A DNA stretch of 64,000 bases from Opitutia bacterium (GTDB lineage Bacteria > Verrucomicrobiota > Verrucomicrobiia > Opitutales > Opitutaceae). Under the pieces are notes generated by a model. It saw nothing but the letters and a program-made list of their open reading frames with translations. It had not been told where the DNA came from and did not search any database. Both the position numbers and the translations under genes were made by a program. The stretch spans positions 59,155 to 123,154 of the forward strand of contig JACPIS010000004.1 in NCBI GenBank assembly GCA_016187925.1. Reading direction: 5' to 3'. Shown piece after piece: positions 63,804-64,000 of this stretch. Position 1 is the stretch's first letter. The number at the start of each line of letters is the position of its first letter.

Positions 63804-63866
63804 GCGGAGCGCGGAGGGCGGAGTGCTGAAGGCTGAGAGCTGACCGCGGAACGCTGAACGCTAAGC
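63804..63866. repeat. Heptamer array 10 (GCGGAGN/GCTGAAN)
   Basis: Nine unbroken 7-base words: GCGGAGC, GCGGAGG, GCGGAGT, GCTGAAG, GCTGAGA, GCTGACC, GCGGAAC, GCTGAAC, GCTAAGC. Preceded by a looser run GCGGGAG, GCAGTGA, GCGGTTA (63757-63800). Confidence 0.93.
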
Positions 63867-63891
63867 CGGACTCATGCAGCTGAAGCAGTGA

Positions 63892-64000
63892 TCGCCAAAA
63901 GGCGCACCGTTTGGCGTCGTTGATGGTGTGAACATTACAAGCGACGATGCCGTCAACATGACGGCGAACCAAACGGTGCGGTTGGATTTGGGCACCAAAG
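63892..64000 (+). CDS. Unidentified reading frame running off the window
   Basis: After a stop at 63889-63891 the frame reads SPKGAPFGVVDGVNITSDDA then VNMTANQTVRLDLGTK to the window end with no stop. I do not recognise it. Possible starts are GTG 63928 or ATG 63958. Asn/Thr/Asp-rich composition differs from its neighbours. Partial; coding status uncertain. Confidence 0.3.
63903..63980. repeat. 12-base inverted repeat with 54-base spacer
   Basis: CGCACCGTTTGG at 63903-63914 and its exact reverse complement CCAAACGGTGCG at 63969-63980. It lies inside an open frame that runs off the window end. Confidence 0.7.

Overview
The window reads as a chromosomal segment of a high-GC, Gram-negative, aerobic bacterium, most likely Verrucomicrobiota near Opitutaceae. 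That assignment is inferred from the Alternative Complex III (ACIII) locus, a LolCDE/MacAB-like export set, the exopolysaccharide genes and the heptamer repeat arrays. No rRNA or tRNA was seen, so the taxonomy is not proven.

Region 1 (15-11160, minus strand) is a compact ACIII respiratory operon: a small anchored protein, actA (pentaheme), actB, actC, actD, actE, actF, a small membrane protein, a CcoN-like protein, a CcoO-like cytochrome and a soluble-type cytochrome c on a membrane anchor. The CcoN-like protein keeps the fold and much of the local sequence of cbb3 oxidase subunit I. However, all six histidines that bind heme b, heme b3 and CuB are replaced, so it cannot be a normal oxygen reductase.

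Region 2 (11504-21356) pairs a PAS/AAA+ sigma-54 activator with a divergent nine-gene operon: nitroreductase, MDR-rhodanese fusion, SMP-30, SnoaL-like, P5C-reductase-like, aldo/keto reductase, haloalkane-dehalogenase-like hydrolase, VOC protein and a second hydrolase. A good -24/-12 promoter lies upstream of the first gene, with two direct repeats further up as candidate activator sites. The set looks like inducible small-molecule detoxification or catabolism.

Region 3 (21409-25905, minus) is a tripartite export operon: TolC-like protein, HlyD/MacA-like adaptor, FtsX-type permease and LolD-like ATPase.

Region 4 (25906-31092, plus) is accessory. It holds an O-antigen-type ABC permease without its ATPase, a four-helix-bundle (S23) gene split by a small GIY-YIG nuclease element, and a large membrane protein whose loops contain degenerate heptamer arrays. 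At least nine arrays of 7-nt words with drifting sequence occur here and at 62.7-63.9 kb.

Region 5 (31188-61601, minus) is a ~30 kb surface-polysaccharide cluster. It includes a Wzx flippase, a polymerase-like protein, MBOAT + SGNH O-acetylation, glycosyltransferases, a Pgl-like initiating module (transferase, acetyltransferase, aminotransferase), a WbpB/D/E-like diacetamido-uronic-acid set, two WbpG amidotransferases (one with HisH/HisF partners), a B12 radical SAM enzyme, an FAD enzyme, a methyltransferase and a terminal L-2-hydroxyglutarate oxidase. A GbsR/MarR-like regulator is near its 5' end.

Region 6 (61602-64000) carries two toxin-antitoxin pairs (Phd/RelE-like and Phd/VapC, the latter with a perfect 22-nt palindrome over its start codon), more heptamer arrays and an unidentified reading frame running off the end.
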